Numbered from the stretch's first letter, positions 53,329-62,693 are shown. The stretch is DNA of 64,000 bases from Leptotrichia hofstadii (GCF_007990525.1 NZ_AP019823.1:2170001-2234000); one strand, 5' to 3'. The notes: generated from the letters alone by a model not told the origin. Program-made: numbers and translations.

Positions 53329-54256
53329 AAATAATATACTTAGAAAATTAAATTTAGTAATTGCAGTATGTGTGGCAATGATGCTACTAATATCTTGTGG
53401 GAAAAGTGGGGCTTCGTCAGATAAAAAAATAAAAGTTACCACAACAACGACAATGCTTACTGACCTTGTAAAAACAATTGGTGGAGATAAAGTCGAAGTT
53501 ACAGGACTTATGGGAGAAGGAGTAGATCCGCATTTATACAGTGCCAGTGCAGGAGATATTGAAAAACTTGGAAATGCTGACATTATAGTCTATGGTGGAT
53601 TACATTTGGAAGGTAAAATGACAGAAATTTTTGAAAAATTAACTTCTCAAAACAAAAATATATTAAATGTTGGAGAGAAACTGGATAAAAGTAAAATTCA
53701 TCTAGTTGACCAAAATACTCCTGATCCGCATGTATGGTTCAATACAGAATTATGGGAAAAGGAAGCTGAGGCAGTAGAAGCTGAATTAAGTAAATTTGAT
53801 CCTAAAAATAGTGAATATTACAAAGAAAACCTAAAAAAATATAAAGCTGAACTAAATGAACTTACAACTTATGTAAAAACAAGAATTAAGGAAATTCCTG
53901 AAAAAAGCAGAGTTCTTGTAACAGCTCACGATGCATTTAACTACTTTGGAGAACAATTTGGACTAGAAGTAAAAGCAATACAAGGTGTTTCTACAGATTC
54001 TGAAACTGGTACAAAAAATATAAGCGACTTAGCTAATTTCATTGTTCAAAGAAATATAAAAGCAATATTTGTAGAATCTTCTGTTCCGAAAAAAAGTATA
54101 GAAGCACTTCAGGAAGCAGTAAAAGCTAAAGGAAAAGAAGTTAAAATAGGTGGAGAATTGTACTCAGACTCATTAGGAGATGAAGCACACAACTCTGAAA
54201 CTTATATTAAAACAGTTAAAGCAAACGCCGATACCATTGTAAATGCTTTAAAATAA
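53321..54256 (+). CDS. Metal ABC transporter substrate-binding lipoprotein (TroA/PsaA-like)
   Basis: 311 aa. Lipoprotein signal ending L-L-I-S-C (Cys about 27). Cluster A-1 receptor with metal ligands in G-V-D-P-H-L-Y (His), D-P-H-V-W-F (His), the later V-T-A-H-D-A-F region, and E-L-Y-S-D-S-L-G-D (acidic ligand). The short loop between early ligands lacks the long His-rich insert of zinc-specific ZnuA, so manganese or iron is more likely. Starts inside the regulator gene. Confidence 0.88.
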   Translation: MSKNNILRKLNLVIAVCVAMMLLISCGKSGASSDKKIKVTTTTTMLTDLVKTIGGDKVEVTGLMGEGVDPHLYSASAGDIEKLGNADIIVYGGLHLEGKMTEIFEKLTSQNKNILNVGEKLDKSKIHLVDQNTPDPHVWFNTELWEKEAEAVEAELSKFDPKNSEYYKENLKKYKAELNELTTYVKTRIKEIPEKSRVLVTAHDAFNYFGEQFGLEVKAIQGVSTDSETGTKNISDLANFIVQRNIKAIFVESSVPKKSIEALQEAVKAKGKEVKIGGELYSDSLGDEAHNSETYIKTVKANADTIVNALK

Positions 54257-54403
54257 AGATAGTAATTATTTTTTACTGACAAGGTTGTAAAGAATCGAAT
54301 TTTATTTCTAAGGATTCAAATTAAATTTTTTTTTGAGTTCTATAAAAAAATTTTTGTTAATGAAGATTTTTTCTATATTTTTCATGTTTTTTCTTTTTTA
54401 AAC

Positions 54404-54671
54404 GTAAAGGGGATCAGTCGCCATCCCCTTTACAATCCTGGCTCGTCTAAGTATTTTTTGATTTAATTACAATAATTAATTTAATAAAAATAAATATTAA
54501 GCAAAATTTGTTAAAGAAAAAAGAACTGTTTAAGCTAAATTAAAAATGTCGTGATTTTTTGGAAATAAAATTGATTGTTTGAGCGAAGTCTCACGTAGCG
54601 AGTTTCAATTTTGTTTTCAAAAAATGCTTAGACAAGCGGGGATGCAAGGGTATGGCGATTGATACCCTTGC
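54404..54671. repeat. Paired hairpin element B2 (BIME-like)
   Basis: A long central hairpin (arms ATTTTTTGGAAATAAAATTG and its partner near 54603-54625) is flanked by two compact hairpins in inverted orientation. Left: GTAAAGGGG/CCCCTTTAC with loop reading ATGGCGACTGAT on the minus strand (54404-54433). Right: GCAAGGGT/ACCCTTGC with loop ATGGCGATTGAT (54644-54671). The flanks AAAAAATGCTTAGACAAGC are repeated inversely too. It occupies the 556-bp gap between the receptor gene and the ATPase gene. Confidence 0.85.
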
Positions 54672-54812
54672 TATAATTAAAGAAATAACATAAAAAATTA
54701 AAGGAAAATATTTATTAACAACGATTTATTTTATAAAAAGACAAAATTAGACATTAAATAAAAATAAATTTGCACAAAAGAATAGTTTTACAATTTAGGA
54801 AAAGGAGGAAAG

Positions 54813-55589
54813 ATGAATCAAAATGTTTCTGATGATATTATTATAAAAGTTGAAGATTTGACGATAGCTTATGAAGATAAACCTGTTTTATGGGATATTG
54901 AACTTGGGATAAAAAAAGGCATTCTTATGGCTATTGTTGGACCGAATGGTGCGGGGAAATCGACTTTGATTAAGGCTATGCTTGATTTGATAAAGCCTAT
55001 TACTGGAGAAGTTAGGTTTTATGATGAAAAATATAGCAAAGTACGTGATAAAATAGCGTATGTGCCTCAAAGAGGTAGTGTTGACTGGGATTTTCCTACT
55101 ACTGTGTTTGATGTTGTGGAAATGGGGCGTTACGGGAAAGTTGGATGGTTAAAGAAAGTTAGAAAAATTGATAAGGAAAAGACTAAGGAAGCTATTCACA
55201 AAGTGGAAATGGATGAGTTTTCAGACAGGCAGATAAGCCAGTTGTCTGGTGGACAGCAACAAAGGGTATTTTTGGCAAGAGCCTTAGTGCAGGATGCAGA
55301 AATATACTTTATGGATGAGCCTTTTCAAGGTGTTGACAGCAAAACTGAAAAATCTATTGTAAATATTCTAAAAAAATTACGGAATGAGAAAAAGACTGTA
55401 ATCGTTGTTCATCATGATTTACAAACGGTAAAAGATTATTTTGACTATGTGACGTTTATAAATGTTTCTGTTATAGCTTCCGGCCCTGTAGAGGAAATTT
55501 TTACTCCTGAAAATATTGAAAAAACATATAAAAGTAAAAAATTAACTCAAGATAATAAAAATTATCTTGAAATCGAAAAGGAGGATTAA
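54813..55589 (+). CDS. Metal ABC transporter ATP-binding protein
   Basis: 258 aa. Walker A G-P-N-G-A-G-K-S-T, signature L-S-G-G-Q-Q-Q-R, Walker B I-Y-F-M-D-E-P-F, H-loop V-V-H-H-D. Matches MntB/TroB/ZnuC ATPases of cluster 9 metal importers. AAAGGAGG ribosome binding site. It is separated from the receptor gene by repeat B2, so it may rely on read-through or a weak promoter. Confidence 0.93.
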   Translation: MNQNVSDDIIIKVEDLTIAYEDKPVLWDIELGIKKGILMAIVGPNGAGKSTLIKAMLDLIKPITGEVRFYDEKYSKVRDKIAYVPQRGSVDWDFPTTVFDVVEMGRYGKVGWLKKVRKIDKEKTKEAIHKVEMDEFSDRQISQLSGGQQQRVFLARALVQDAEIYFMDEPFQGVDSKTEKSIVNILKKLRNEKKTVIVVHHDLQTVKDYFDYVTFINVSVIASGPVEEIFTPENIEKTYKSKKLTQDNKNYLEIEKED

Positions 55590-55590
55590 A

Positions 55591-56547
55591 ATGAATATAT
55601 TAAATCTTCTTGTTTCTGATCATACTTTTAGGACAGTTGCACTTGGCTGTTCATTACTTGGAATGGTTTCTGGAATACTTGGATGTTTTGCCGTTTTACG
55701 AAAGCAAAGTTTATTGGGAGATGCAGTTTCTCATGCTTCACTTCCCGGAGTTTGTTTGGCTTTTTTATTTACAAACGTGAAAAATACAGAAGTTTTGCTG
55801 TTGGGTGCTTTGATAACAGGAATTGTATGTATTGGATTGATTCAACTAATTCAAAATTATACAAAAATAAAATTTGATAGTGCTTTGGCATTGATTTTAT
55901 CGGTATTTTTTGGATTAGGGTTAGTTTTGCTTTCTTATTTGAATAAATTGCCGGGTGCAAATAAATCGGGATTAAATAAATTTATTTTTGGACAAGCATC
56001 GACATTTATTAAAAGAGATGTAAATATTATTCTCATTACAGGGATTGTTCTTCTAATTATAATTATTCTTTTCTGGAAGGAATTTAAAATTGTTTCATTT
56101 GACTCTGATTTTGCTAAAACATTGGGATTTCCAAGCAAGAAAATCGAAATATTAATTTCCATATTGATTGTAACTACTGTAATAATAGGTATTCAGGCGG
56201 CAGGAGTAATATTAATAAGTGCAATGCTTATTTCTCCAGCAGTTGCGGCACGGCAATGGACAGACAAACTTTCAATTATGGTAATTTTGGCAGCTTTTTT
56301 TGGTGGAATATCAGGTTTGCTTGGAACTTTGATAAGTATAAGTGAAAGCAATTTGCCAACTGGACCTGTTATCGTTATAATTATAAGTATAATCGTAGTT
56401 ATCAGTATTCTTTTTTCAAATAAAAGAGGTATTGTATTTAAAATTATAAGAAATCAGAAAAGAAAAAAAGAATTTAAAGAAAAACTTGAAAAGAAAAAAA
56501 CTGAATTAAGTAGTTTAAAAATAAATAATCTGGAAAGGGGGAAATAA
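55591..56547 (+). CDS. Metal ABC transporter permease (TroC-like)
   Basis: 318 aa from the ATG at 55591, which follows AAGGAGGATTAAA directly; an upstream GTG-independent extension would overlap the ATPase gene. Eight to nine membrane helices with the family motifs G-C-F-A-V-L-R-K-Q-S-L-L-G-D-A-V-S-H-A-S-L-P-G and G-I-Q-A-A-G-V-I-L-I-S-A-M-L-I-S-P-A-V-A-A-R. Ends in a basic tail. Forms a heterodimer with the next gene's product. Confidence 0.92.
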   Translation: MNILNLLVSDHTFRTVALGCSLLGMVSGILGCFAVLRKQSLLGDAVSHASLPGVCLAFLFTNVKNTEVLLLGALITGIVCIGLIQLIQNYTKIKFDSALALILSVFFGLGLVLLSYLNKLPGANKSGLNKFIFGQASTFIKRDVNIILITGIVLLIIIILFWKEFKIVSFDSDFAKTLGFPSKKIEILISILIVTTVIIGIQAAGVILISAMLISPAVAARQWTDKLSIMVILAAFFGGISGLLGTLISISESNLPTGPVIVIIISIIVVISILFSNKRGIVFKIIRNQKRKKEFKEKLEKKKTELSSLKINNLERGK

Positions 56548-56550
56548 GTT

Positions 56551-57651
56551 ATGGGTTTTTCATTGGAAATACAGCTTATCGCAATAATGGTTGCAAGTGC
56601 CTGCTCAATCTTGGGAACATTTCTAGTTTTAAAAAGTATGGCGATGGTTTCAGATGCGATAACGCATACTATTTTGCTTGGAATTGTAGTTGCATTTTTT
56701 GCAGTTCATGATTTGAATTCCCCGTTGTTAATAGTAGGTGCAGGAATAGTTGGCGTTTTAACAGTTTACCTTGTGGAACTTCTTAATTCAACAAGGCTTG
56801 TTAAGGAAGATTCTGCAATTGGGGTGGTGTTTCCATTGTTATTCAGTATTGCTGTAATTTTAATCTCAAAGTATGCTGGAAATGTACATTTGGATGTTGA
56901 TTCAGTATTATTGGGAGAATTGGCATTTGCTCCATTTAATAGGGTAGAAATATTTGGTTTTAGTGTTGCTAAAGGGCTCGTTACGACTTTTGTAATATTT
57001 TTAATAAACTTATCTTTTGTCGTTATTTTTTTCAAGGAATTAAAAATTTCGGTATTTGATAAAGCTCTTGCAATAACTCTTGGAATGAAGCCAATATTAA
57101 TTCATTACATTCTAATGTCACTTGTGTCGATGACGGCAGTAGCATCATTTGAGGCAGTAGGTTCAATATTGGTAGTTGCATTTATGATTGGTCCTCCAAT
57201 TACAGCGTATTTATTAACAGATAAGCTAAAAGTAATGATAGGATTGAGTATTATTCTGGGAGCTGTGGCAAGTATTATTGGATTTCATTTTGCAAGATTT
57301 TTTGATATTTCAATTGCAGGAAGTATAGCAGTTGCAATTGGTATAATTTTCCTTTTAACATTGATATTTTCTCCAAAGAAAGGATTAATTTTCACAATAA
57401 GTCGAAAAAAATCTCAAAAAATGGCATTTTCTGTCAGAATTTTGCTAATCCATTTATCAAACCACGTAAATACAAAACAGGAAAAAGATGAATGCGGAAT
57501 TGACACTATTGACAATCATTTACGTTGGAATAAAGGATTTTTGAATAAAGTTATTGGAAAAGCTAAAAAGGAAAAGTACATTTATGTTGATGGCACAGTT
57601 TATAAACTTTCTGAAAAGGGAGAAAAATATTTACAGTTAAATAATAAATAA
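56551..57651 (+). CDS. Metal ABC transporter permease fused to a winged-helix-like domain (TroD-like)
   Basis: 366 aa. Residues 1-285 are a cluster 9 permease (L-K-S-M-A-M-V-S-D-A-I-T-H-T-I-L-L-G; F-E-A-V-G-S-I-L-V-V-A-F-M-I-G-P-P). Residues about 290-366 form an extra cytoplasmic domain (VRILLIHLSNHVN...HLRWNKGFLNKVIGKAKKEKYIYVDGTVYKLSEKGEKYL) with a winged-helix look, ending like DtxR or MarR domains. Such fusions exist in some TroD proteins. The tail may sense metal or regulate transport. Three bp after the previous gene. Confidence 0.87.
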   Translation: MGFSLEIQLIAIMVASACSILGTFLVLKSMAMVSDAITHTILLGIVVAFFAVHDLNSPLLIVGAGIVGVLTVYLVELLNSTRLVKEDSAIGVVFPLLFSIAVILISKYAGNVHLDVDSVLLGELAFAPFNRVEIFGFSVAKGLVTTFVIFLINLSFVVIFFKELKISVFDKALAITLGMKPILIHYILMSLVSMTAVASFEAVGSILVVAFMIGPPITAYLLTDKLKVMIGLSIILGAVASIIGFHFARFFDISIAGSIAVAIGIIFLLTLIFSPKKGLIFTISRKKSQKMAFSVRILLIHLSNHVNTKQEKDECGIDTIDNHLRWNKGFLNKVIGKAKKEKYIYVDGTVYKLSEKGEKYLQLNNK

Positions 57652-57688
57652 TAATTAATTGTCAGTCTTTGTATTAAGGCTGATTTTT

Positions 57689-58531
57689 TTATTTAGAAGC
57701 ATACAAAGGATTGGCTTTCCTGACTTTATCGCCATAAATTTGCTTTAATACAAAAAAAGCATTTTTAACATCCTCTGGAATATCAATGTGAGCTGTATAG
57801 CCAGCTCCTTTAGGCCCATATCCATTTTCATCATCTGTAAGCCTCGCAATTTCACCCATTAGCAAAGTTATGTATCTGTCAATGTCCCACATTCCAAATA
57901 TGTAGTTTTCAAAGCATAGTTTTTCATCTTTAACACAAACTTTGGCTGAATAGGTTGCAAAATTAATAATTTTTATATTTTCTGAAAGGTATTTTTTTTA
58001 AATTGCTTCCATTCGCAGCTGCATTGTGGCATCTTGGGAAATTATTATATTTTTAAAAGTTATATTTTTTTCTTTTAGTAATTTTAGTAAATTTGTAATG
58101 TTCTTTCCACAGTTTGTGGAGTGAATCTCGAGAAAATCAAGTTGTAAATTATACTTGTGTTTTAAATAATTTCTAAAAATTTCAGCTTCAGAAATTTCGG
58201 ATAAAATGGAATTTTTATCAGAATCTGGATATAATTTATAAAACTGTTCTTCCAATGAGGCTGTTGTATGTCCTCTTCCTCCAACAATAACATATTTTTT
58301 AGCAACATCATTTTTCATAGCATTTCCCAAAATATCCCCCCCAGCCAAAATAGAACCGCCAAAAAGCACCATCACATCCGCTTTTTCAACTCCATATTTT
58401 TTCATCAGTTCAAAAGCCGTTAATTCATCAATATCTCTCTTTCCACAAAAATTTCCTAATACATTGATACAATTTGCAATTTCATATTCGCTAATTTTCT
58501 TATCCATTACAATTTTACCCTGCCTTTTCAT
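57689..58531 (-). pseudogene. YdcF/DUF218-like gene interrupted by one in-frame TAA
   Basis: The frame is open for 281 codons except for TAA at 58000-57998 (codon 178). Upstream part: V-M-V-L-F-G-G-S, V-G-G-R-G-H-T-T, I-H-S-T-N-C-G-K-N, S-Q-D-A-T-M-Q-L-R, matching E. coli YdcF (VILAGN, SGGIGHST, DQSTNCGEN, VQDPTMQRR). Downstream part: G-M-W-D-I-D-R-Y-I-T-L-L-M-G-E-I-A-R-L-T-D-D-E-N-G-Y-G-P-K, matching the YdcF C-terminus. The stop lies in ATTTAAAAAAAATA. YdcF binds S-adenosylmethionine in vitro; role unknown. The start may be the second ATG (58507), behind GGCAGGG. Confidence 0.85.
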
Positions 58532-59325
58532 CAGTTTATTTCTATCAGATTTTTTAACTTTTCTTTTGCCTCTTCTACAATATATAACTTATTCCCATTT
58601 TTGATAACTTCTTCATATAATTTTCTTGCTTCTTCCATCTCGCCTGCTTTTGACTTATAGTTTGCCAATAAATGCTTAATTACCAAAACCTGACGTTTAA
58701 CACTTAGCTTTTTTAATGTTTCTGATAAAATTTCTATCATTTTTGTGCTATCATTTTCATAAAATAAAATTCCATTTAAAAATTCAATCATAGCATTTGT
58801 TTCATCAAGTCCTTTTTTAGTTTTAAATTTCTCCATCATTTTTAAAACTTTTTCTTTGTAAATCACTATTGCCTCTTCTTTTCTTTCGAGTCCATGCAAT
58901 AACAGCGCTTCATTATAATAATACAGGATTTTATCTTGTTCCCTGAATAATGATTTTTTAGATAAATCTATATCCTTTAAATTTTGATACGCTTCTTCTA
59001 CTTTTCCTAGTGAAGAATATCCCGCACAAAGATTCAGTTTCATATAATTTCTATATCGCTTATTTTTATTTCTGTCGTATTCATTTTGGGTAATTTCTAT
59101 AAATTTTTCAGGATCAAGTTCGTTATCTAAAATATTTATATATTTTTTATAATAATACATAAGCAATTTTTTATCTAATCTCAATACTTGAATCAATATT
59201 AATATGGTAATTAAAATATAACTATAAACAGTGTATTGGAAATATAATAAAAAAACAAATATAATTAATAATACAAATGTTATAAAAGAAATGTTTATTA
59301 ATATAAGTTTTCTTCTTATTGTCAT
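58531..59325 (-). CDS. Membrane protein with TPR-like helical domain
   Basis: 264 aa from the ATG at 59325 with AAGGAG upstream; the earlier start at 59355 has none. Two membrane helices near 6-28 and 31-48, then a helical domain that reads like tandem TPR pairs (for example NLCAGYSSLGKVEEAYQNLKDI, YYNEALLLHGLERKEEAIVIY, LLANYKSKAGEMEEARKLYEEV). Likely a scaffold at the inner face of the membrane. Its stop overlaps the ATG of the ydcF-like gene by one base, so they were one transcript. Confidence 0.7.
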   Translation of the reverse strand: MTIRRKLILINISFITFVLLIIFVFLLYFQYTVYSYILITILILIQVLRLDKKLLMYYYKKYINILDNELDPEKFIEITQNEYDRNKNKRYRNYMKLNLCAGYSSLGKVEEAYQNLKDIDLSKKSLFREQDKILYYYNEALLLHGLERKEEAIVIYKEKVLKMMEKFKTKKGLDETNAMIEFLNGILFYENDSTKMIEILSETLKKLSVKRQVLVIKHLLANYKSKAGEMEEARKLYEEVIKNGNKLYIVEEAKEKLKNLIEIN

Positions 59326-59337
59326 TTTTCTCCTTTT

Positions 59338-59412
59338 CCAAAAAATCGGAACCAAACTTATAACTTTTAAATCAACTCTGTCTTTATTTTAAGAAAGATT
59401 CCGATTTTTTAT
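59338..59412 (-). terminator. Inverted repeat after the DUF4153 gene
   Basis: AAAAATCGGAA and TTCCGATTTTT pair around a long loop, with T runs at the minus-strand end. It may attenuate transcription into the TPR-like gene. Confidence 0.6.
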
Positions 59413-59429
59413 TTTTCATTTTTTAGTAA

Positions 59430-61292
59430 TTATTTTTTCTCAGAAAACATAAAATCAAATTCATAATTCATATCTGTCATTTTCCCATCTTTTATTTCTT
59501 CATAAATACTTTGTAATGAAATTTTGTAACTTATATTTCCTGCTGTTCCAATATATTCAAAGTCTTTTTGAGGAACTTTGTATTCTTCATCTTGACTTCC
59601 TATATTTTCGAGTTTCAAAGTTTTTAATTTTGCTGATACTTGCTTTATTATATCTTCGTAATTAAATTTCGCAAGTTCTGTACCATTTTTAGAACTTATT
59701 GTTATTATTTTATTTAGAATGACAACTTTGTATTTATCAGATTCATTTGTCTGAGTAGATGATTCTCCCCAGTCTTTTCGGTAATGAATGACATTATCAT
59801 AGCCATTTGTTTCCAAAATAGCCGAAATATTTTCATTTGTCTTTAAGTTATATGTAATTACTTTTCTTTCATCATAACTTTCTCTGTCATCATCATCTTC
59901 AATACCATAAGAATAATACTCTCTCCAAGAATCTTTAATTCCCAAATCCTTTTCCAAATCATGAGAAGTTTGATAGATTTTTCCAGCAGAATTTTTTAAT
60001 CCAAGATTTTTAACCGATGAGCTTTGTCTAGTAGATATATAGTCAATCGCTGTATAAAGTTCATTTCCTTGTCTATTAGTCAAGTTTTGTGTAATTTTGG
60101 AAACTTTTCCATCTTTTAAAGCTCCATATTTTACAAGCATTCTCTTCAGTCTTTGACTTTGACTGTAAACACTCACTTTTTCTGCACTAAATGGAGTATA
60201 AACAGCAATTATTAAACAAATAATCAAACTTACAAAAACTCCTGTCACTTTTGATTTTCTTATGTATAAAATCATGCAGAAAAATAGCCAGAATATGAGA
60301 AGAAGCACATAATATCGGTTTTCTGTAATTCCATACTGGTAAATTCTTTGAAAAATTGCAAACAGTGAAGCAAAAATTAAAGGTATAGAAAAATATGGAA
60401 AATATTTTTTAAAATTACCTAAAAATTTGTCATTTTTAGCAAGTGGGGTTATCAAAATGATAATAATAAGGCTAAACGCTGTGTACCAAAGGACAAGATG
60501 AGAAATTAGCCCCTTTGGTAATTTCATAGATATAACTACAGTTGCAAGATAAACATATAAAATCCCAGTATAAATAATAATTAGCGGAGTAATTACAAAT
60601 TTTATCAGCATTTTTAAAATATACGGAAAATCATAACTTTCCAAATTATCATTAGGCTTTTTCAACAACGATAAGAAAAGCGATACTCCCAGAACATCAA
60701 ATACAAACACCCACGAATACATATAAAATCTTAAAACAAAGCCATAAAACATCTCAAACCCAAACAATGCAGTAATTGTCACTAAAATTAATGAAATTCC
60801 GATATAAAGCACAGTTGCAAAAATTAATGATACAACAAAATTTACAAACACAGACTGCAAATATTTTTCCTTATTTTCATTTTTTAAAATAGGCACTAAA
60901 AGAAAAATTAATATTGAAACAGGTAATAACATCCAAAATCCGATTTCAAAATTATAAACAACAAAACTCAGAACATAAGCTCCAAACCCAATAATAACAG
61001 TTAAAACTGTATAAATAGTTCTAATTATCCATTTTTTTCTTTCTTCAAAATATTGTTCCCTAATAACTTCAAACATCGCAGTTAAAAAAATACCAAGCAC
61101 AAAGCATTTATTTATCTCCATCAAGCTTGAAGAAACAACAGAAAGCTTTTCATAATTAAGATTCTCAAGTTCTGTAGTCAAAACAACTAATCCAAAAACC
61201 ATTAACGTAAAAACAACCGTCACTCTAAATCTATCAGCCCCTCCCTTAAAATATCCAAATAACTTCTTAAATTTTTCTGTAATTTTTCCCAT
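59430..61292 (-). CDS. DUF4153-type multispanning membrane protein
   Basis: 620 aa. About 11 membrane helices between residues 20 and 365, then a soluble C-terminal domain of about 240 residues with Y-G-A-L-K-D-G-K-V-S, R-Q-G-N-E-L-Y-T-A-I-D-Y-I-S-T-R, typical of DUF4153 proteins. The family is common in Bacteroidetes and Fusobacteria; its function is not established. Start has no strong ribosome binding site but the signal is acceptable (AGGTG upstream). Confidence 0.8.
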   Translation of the reverse strand: MGKITEKFKKLFGYFKGGADRFRVTVVFTLMVFGLVVLTTELENLNYEKLSVVSSSLMEINKCFVLGIFLTAMFEVIREQYFEERKKWIIRTIYTVLTVIIGFGAYVLSFVVYNFEIGFWMLLPVSILIFLLVPILKNENKEKYLQSVFVNFVVSLIFATVLYIGISLILVTITALFGFEMFYGFVLRFYMYSWVFVFDVLGVSLFLSLLKKPNDNLESYDFPYILKMLIKFVITPLIIIYTGILYVYLATVVISMKLPKGLISHLVLWYTAFSLIIIILITPLAKNDKFLGNFKKYFPYFSIPLIFASLFAIFQRIYQYGITENRYYVLLLIFWLFFCMILYIRKSKVTGVFVSLIICLIIAVYTPFSAEKVSVYSQSQRLKRMLVKYGALKDGKVSKITQNLTNRQGNELYTAIDYISTRQSSSVKNLGLKNSAGKIYQTSHDLEKDLGIKDSWREYYSYGIEDDDDRESYDERKVITYNLKTNENISAILETNGYDNVIHYRKDWGESSTQTNESDKYKVVILNKIITISSKNGTELAKFNYEDIIKQVSAKLKTLKLENIGSQDEEYKVPQKDFEYIGTAGNISYKISLQSIYEEIKDGKMTDMNYEFDFMFSEKK

Positions 61293-61456
61293 TAATAAAC
61301 ACCTCTTATCATAATTTTTGATTTTACTATTTAGTTTTTATATTATAATATCATATTTTAGTTAAAAAAAAATGAGAAATTTATTTTAGTTTCTTTTTTC
61401 TACTTCAAAAAACTCAGCAAAGTTATTTTCTAAATTTTTTTAGATTTTTTTTAAGT

Positions 61457-61645
61457 ATAAAGGGGATCAATCGCCATCCCCTTTATAATCCTGGCTCGTC
61501 TAAGCATTTTTTTGAAATAAAATTGAAACTCGCTTATTAAAAAGTTATTACTAACTCTTAAATTGATTATAACTTAAATGTTTTGAAAAAGCTCAAACAG
61601 TCAATTTCATTCCAAAAAAATCACGACAATTTTTAGTATAATTAC
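61457..61645 (-). repeat. Hairpin element B3, left unit
   Basis: On the minus strand: a long hairpin with arms around TTTTTTTGGAATGAAATTGA, flank CTTAGACGAGCCAGGATT, and compact hairpin ATAAAGGGG-ATGGCGATTGAT-CCCCTTTAT (61457-61486). Head-to-head with the right unit. Confidence 0.8.
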
Positions 61646-61674
61646 AAAAGATAATCTTATTAAAATAAATTTCA

Positions 61675-61848
61675 AGCAAAATTTCGTTAGAAGAAAAATA
61701 GCTGTTTGAGCTTTTGGAACAAATTTTAAATTAGATAAGATTGTTTGAATTAAAATTATTTATATTCAAAAGCGAGTTCTATTTTTCTTCTATAAGAAAG
61801 TTTTGCGTAAAGCGGGGGTTGTAAGGGCATGGCGACTGATGCCCTTAC
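61675..61848 (+). repeat. Hairpin element B3, right unit
   Basis: Nearly identical to the unit at 56-223: long hairpin with arms AGAAAAATAG and CTATTTTTCT, then AAAGCGGGGGTTG and the compact hairpin GTAAGGGC-ATGGCGACTGAT-GCCCTTAC (61821-61848). From 61849 to 62040 only AT-rich DNA follows. Confidence 0.85.
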
Positions 61849-62111
61849 GTCAAAAAAGATTTAGAATTATAAATAAAAAAATAATAATTAATTAAAATAC
61901 TCTAAAAAATAAGTGATTAAGAAAATAACTTAATTAAATAGATAAAAATTTTGTTTAATGGTTACAGAATGATAAAATTCAAATTTTAATTTTTTTATCT
62001 ATTAAATAACAAGTCAATGTGATATAATTTGTCATAAAATATAAGTTATTTTATTTAAGTGGCAGATTTGGGGGAAATTTCAATTATAATATAATCAAAA
62101 GGGGGATTATT

Positions 62112-62693
62112 ATGAAAATAAAATATGTCATCATTTTTGTAATGCTGTTAATTGCGGGAAATTTTTTAAGACTTTTAATCGAGGAGAAAAATATTCCTGA
62201 AATTGAAATTAGTAAGGAAAAAAATTATAAAAAGGAAAAGGCTAAAAAAGATACAGATTTAACAAAAAGTAATGTTAAATTTGATATTAATAATATTGAA
62301 TACAAGGATTTGCTAAAATTAGGAATTAATAAAAATAAGGCTGAAAAATTTGTAAAATATAGGGATGAAGTTGGTATTATTAAAGATGTTAATGAAGTAA
62401 AAAATATTTCAGGATTTGGAAAATCTGGATTGGAAATTGCACAAAAATTTTTGTTTGTGGATAATGAAAAAATTCAGGATTCAACCAAAAATTATGGACG
62501 TGAAATTACGAAATATAACATTAACAAGTTAAATGAAAAAGAATTAAAAAAAATAGGATTTACAAATAAGGAAATAAAAAAATTACTTCCTGAAATTGAA
62601 AAAAGTAACATAAAATCAAATATCGATTTAGAAAAGATTATTGGAAAAGAGCGTTATGCAGAAATTGAAGATAAAATAAAATTTATGGAATAA
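62112..62693 (+). CDS. Exported helix-hairpin-helix (ComEA-like) protein
   Basis: 193 aa. N-terminal signal or membrane anchor (4-24), a Lys/Glu-rich linker, then HhH repeats: F-D-I-N-N-I-E-Y-K-D-L-L-K-L-G-I-N-K-N-K-A-E-K-F-V-K-Y-R, V-N-E-V-K-N-I-S-G-F-G-K-S-G, and a more divergent second module from about 135. HhH domains bind DNA without sequence preference; ComEA-type proteins receive DNA in the periplasm during natural transformation. No other com gene is in the window. GGGGGA precedes the ATG. Confidence 0.78.
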   Translation: MKIKYVIIFVMLLIAGNFLRLLIEEKNIPEIEISKEKNYKKEKAKKDTDLTKSNVKFDINNIEYKDLLKLGINKNKAEKFVKYRDEVGIIKDVNEVKNISGFGKSGLEIAQKFLFVDNEKIQDSTKNYGREITKYNINKLNEKELKKIGFTNKEIKKLLPEIEKSNIKSNIDLEKIIGKERYAEIEDKIKFME

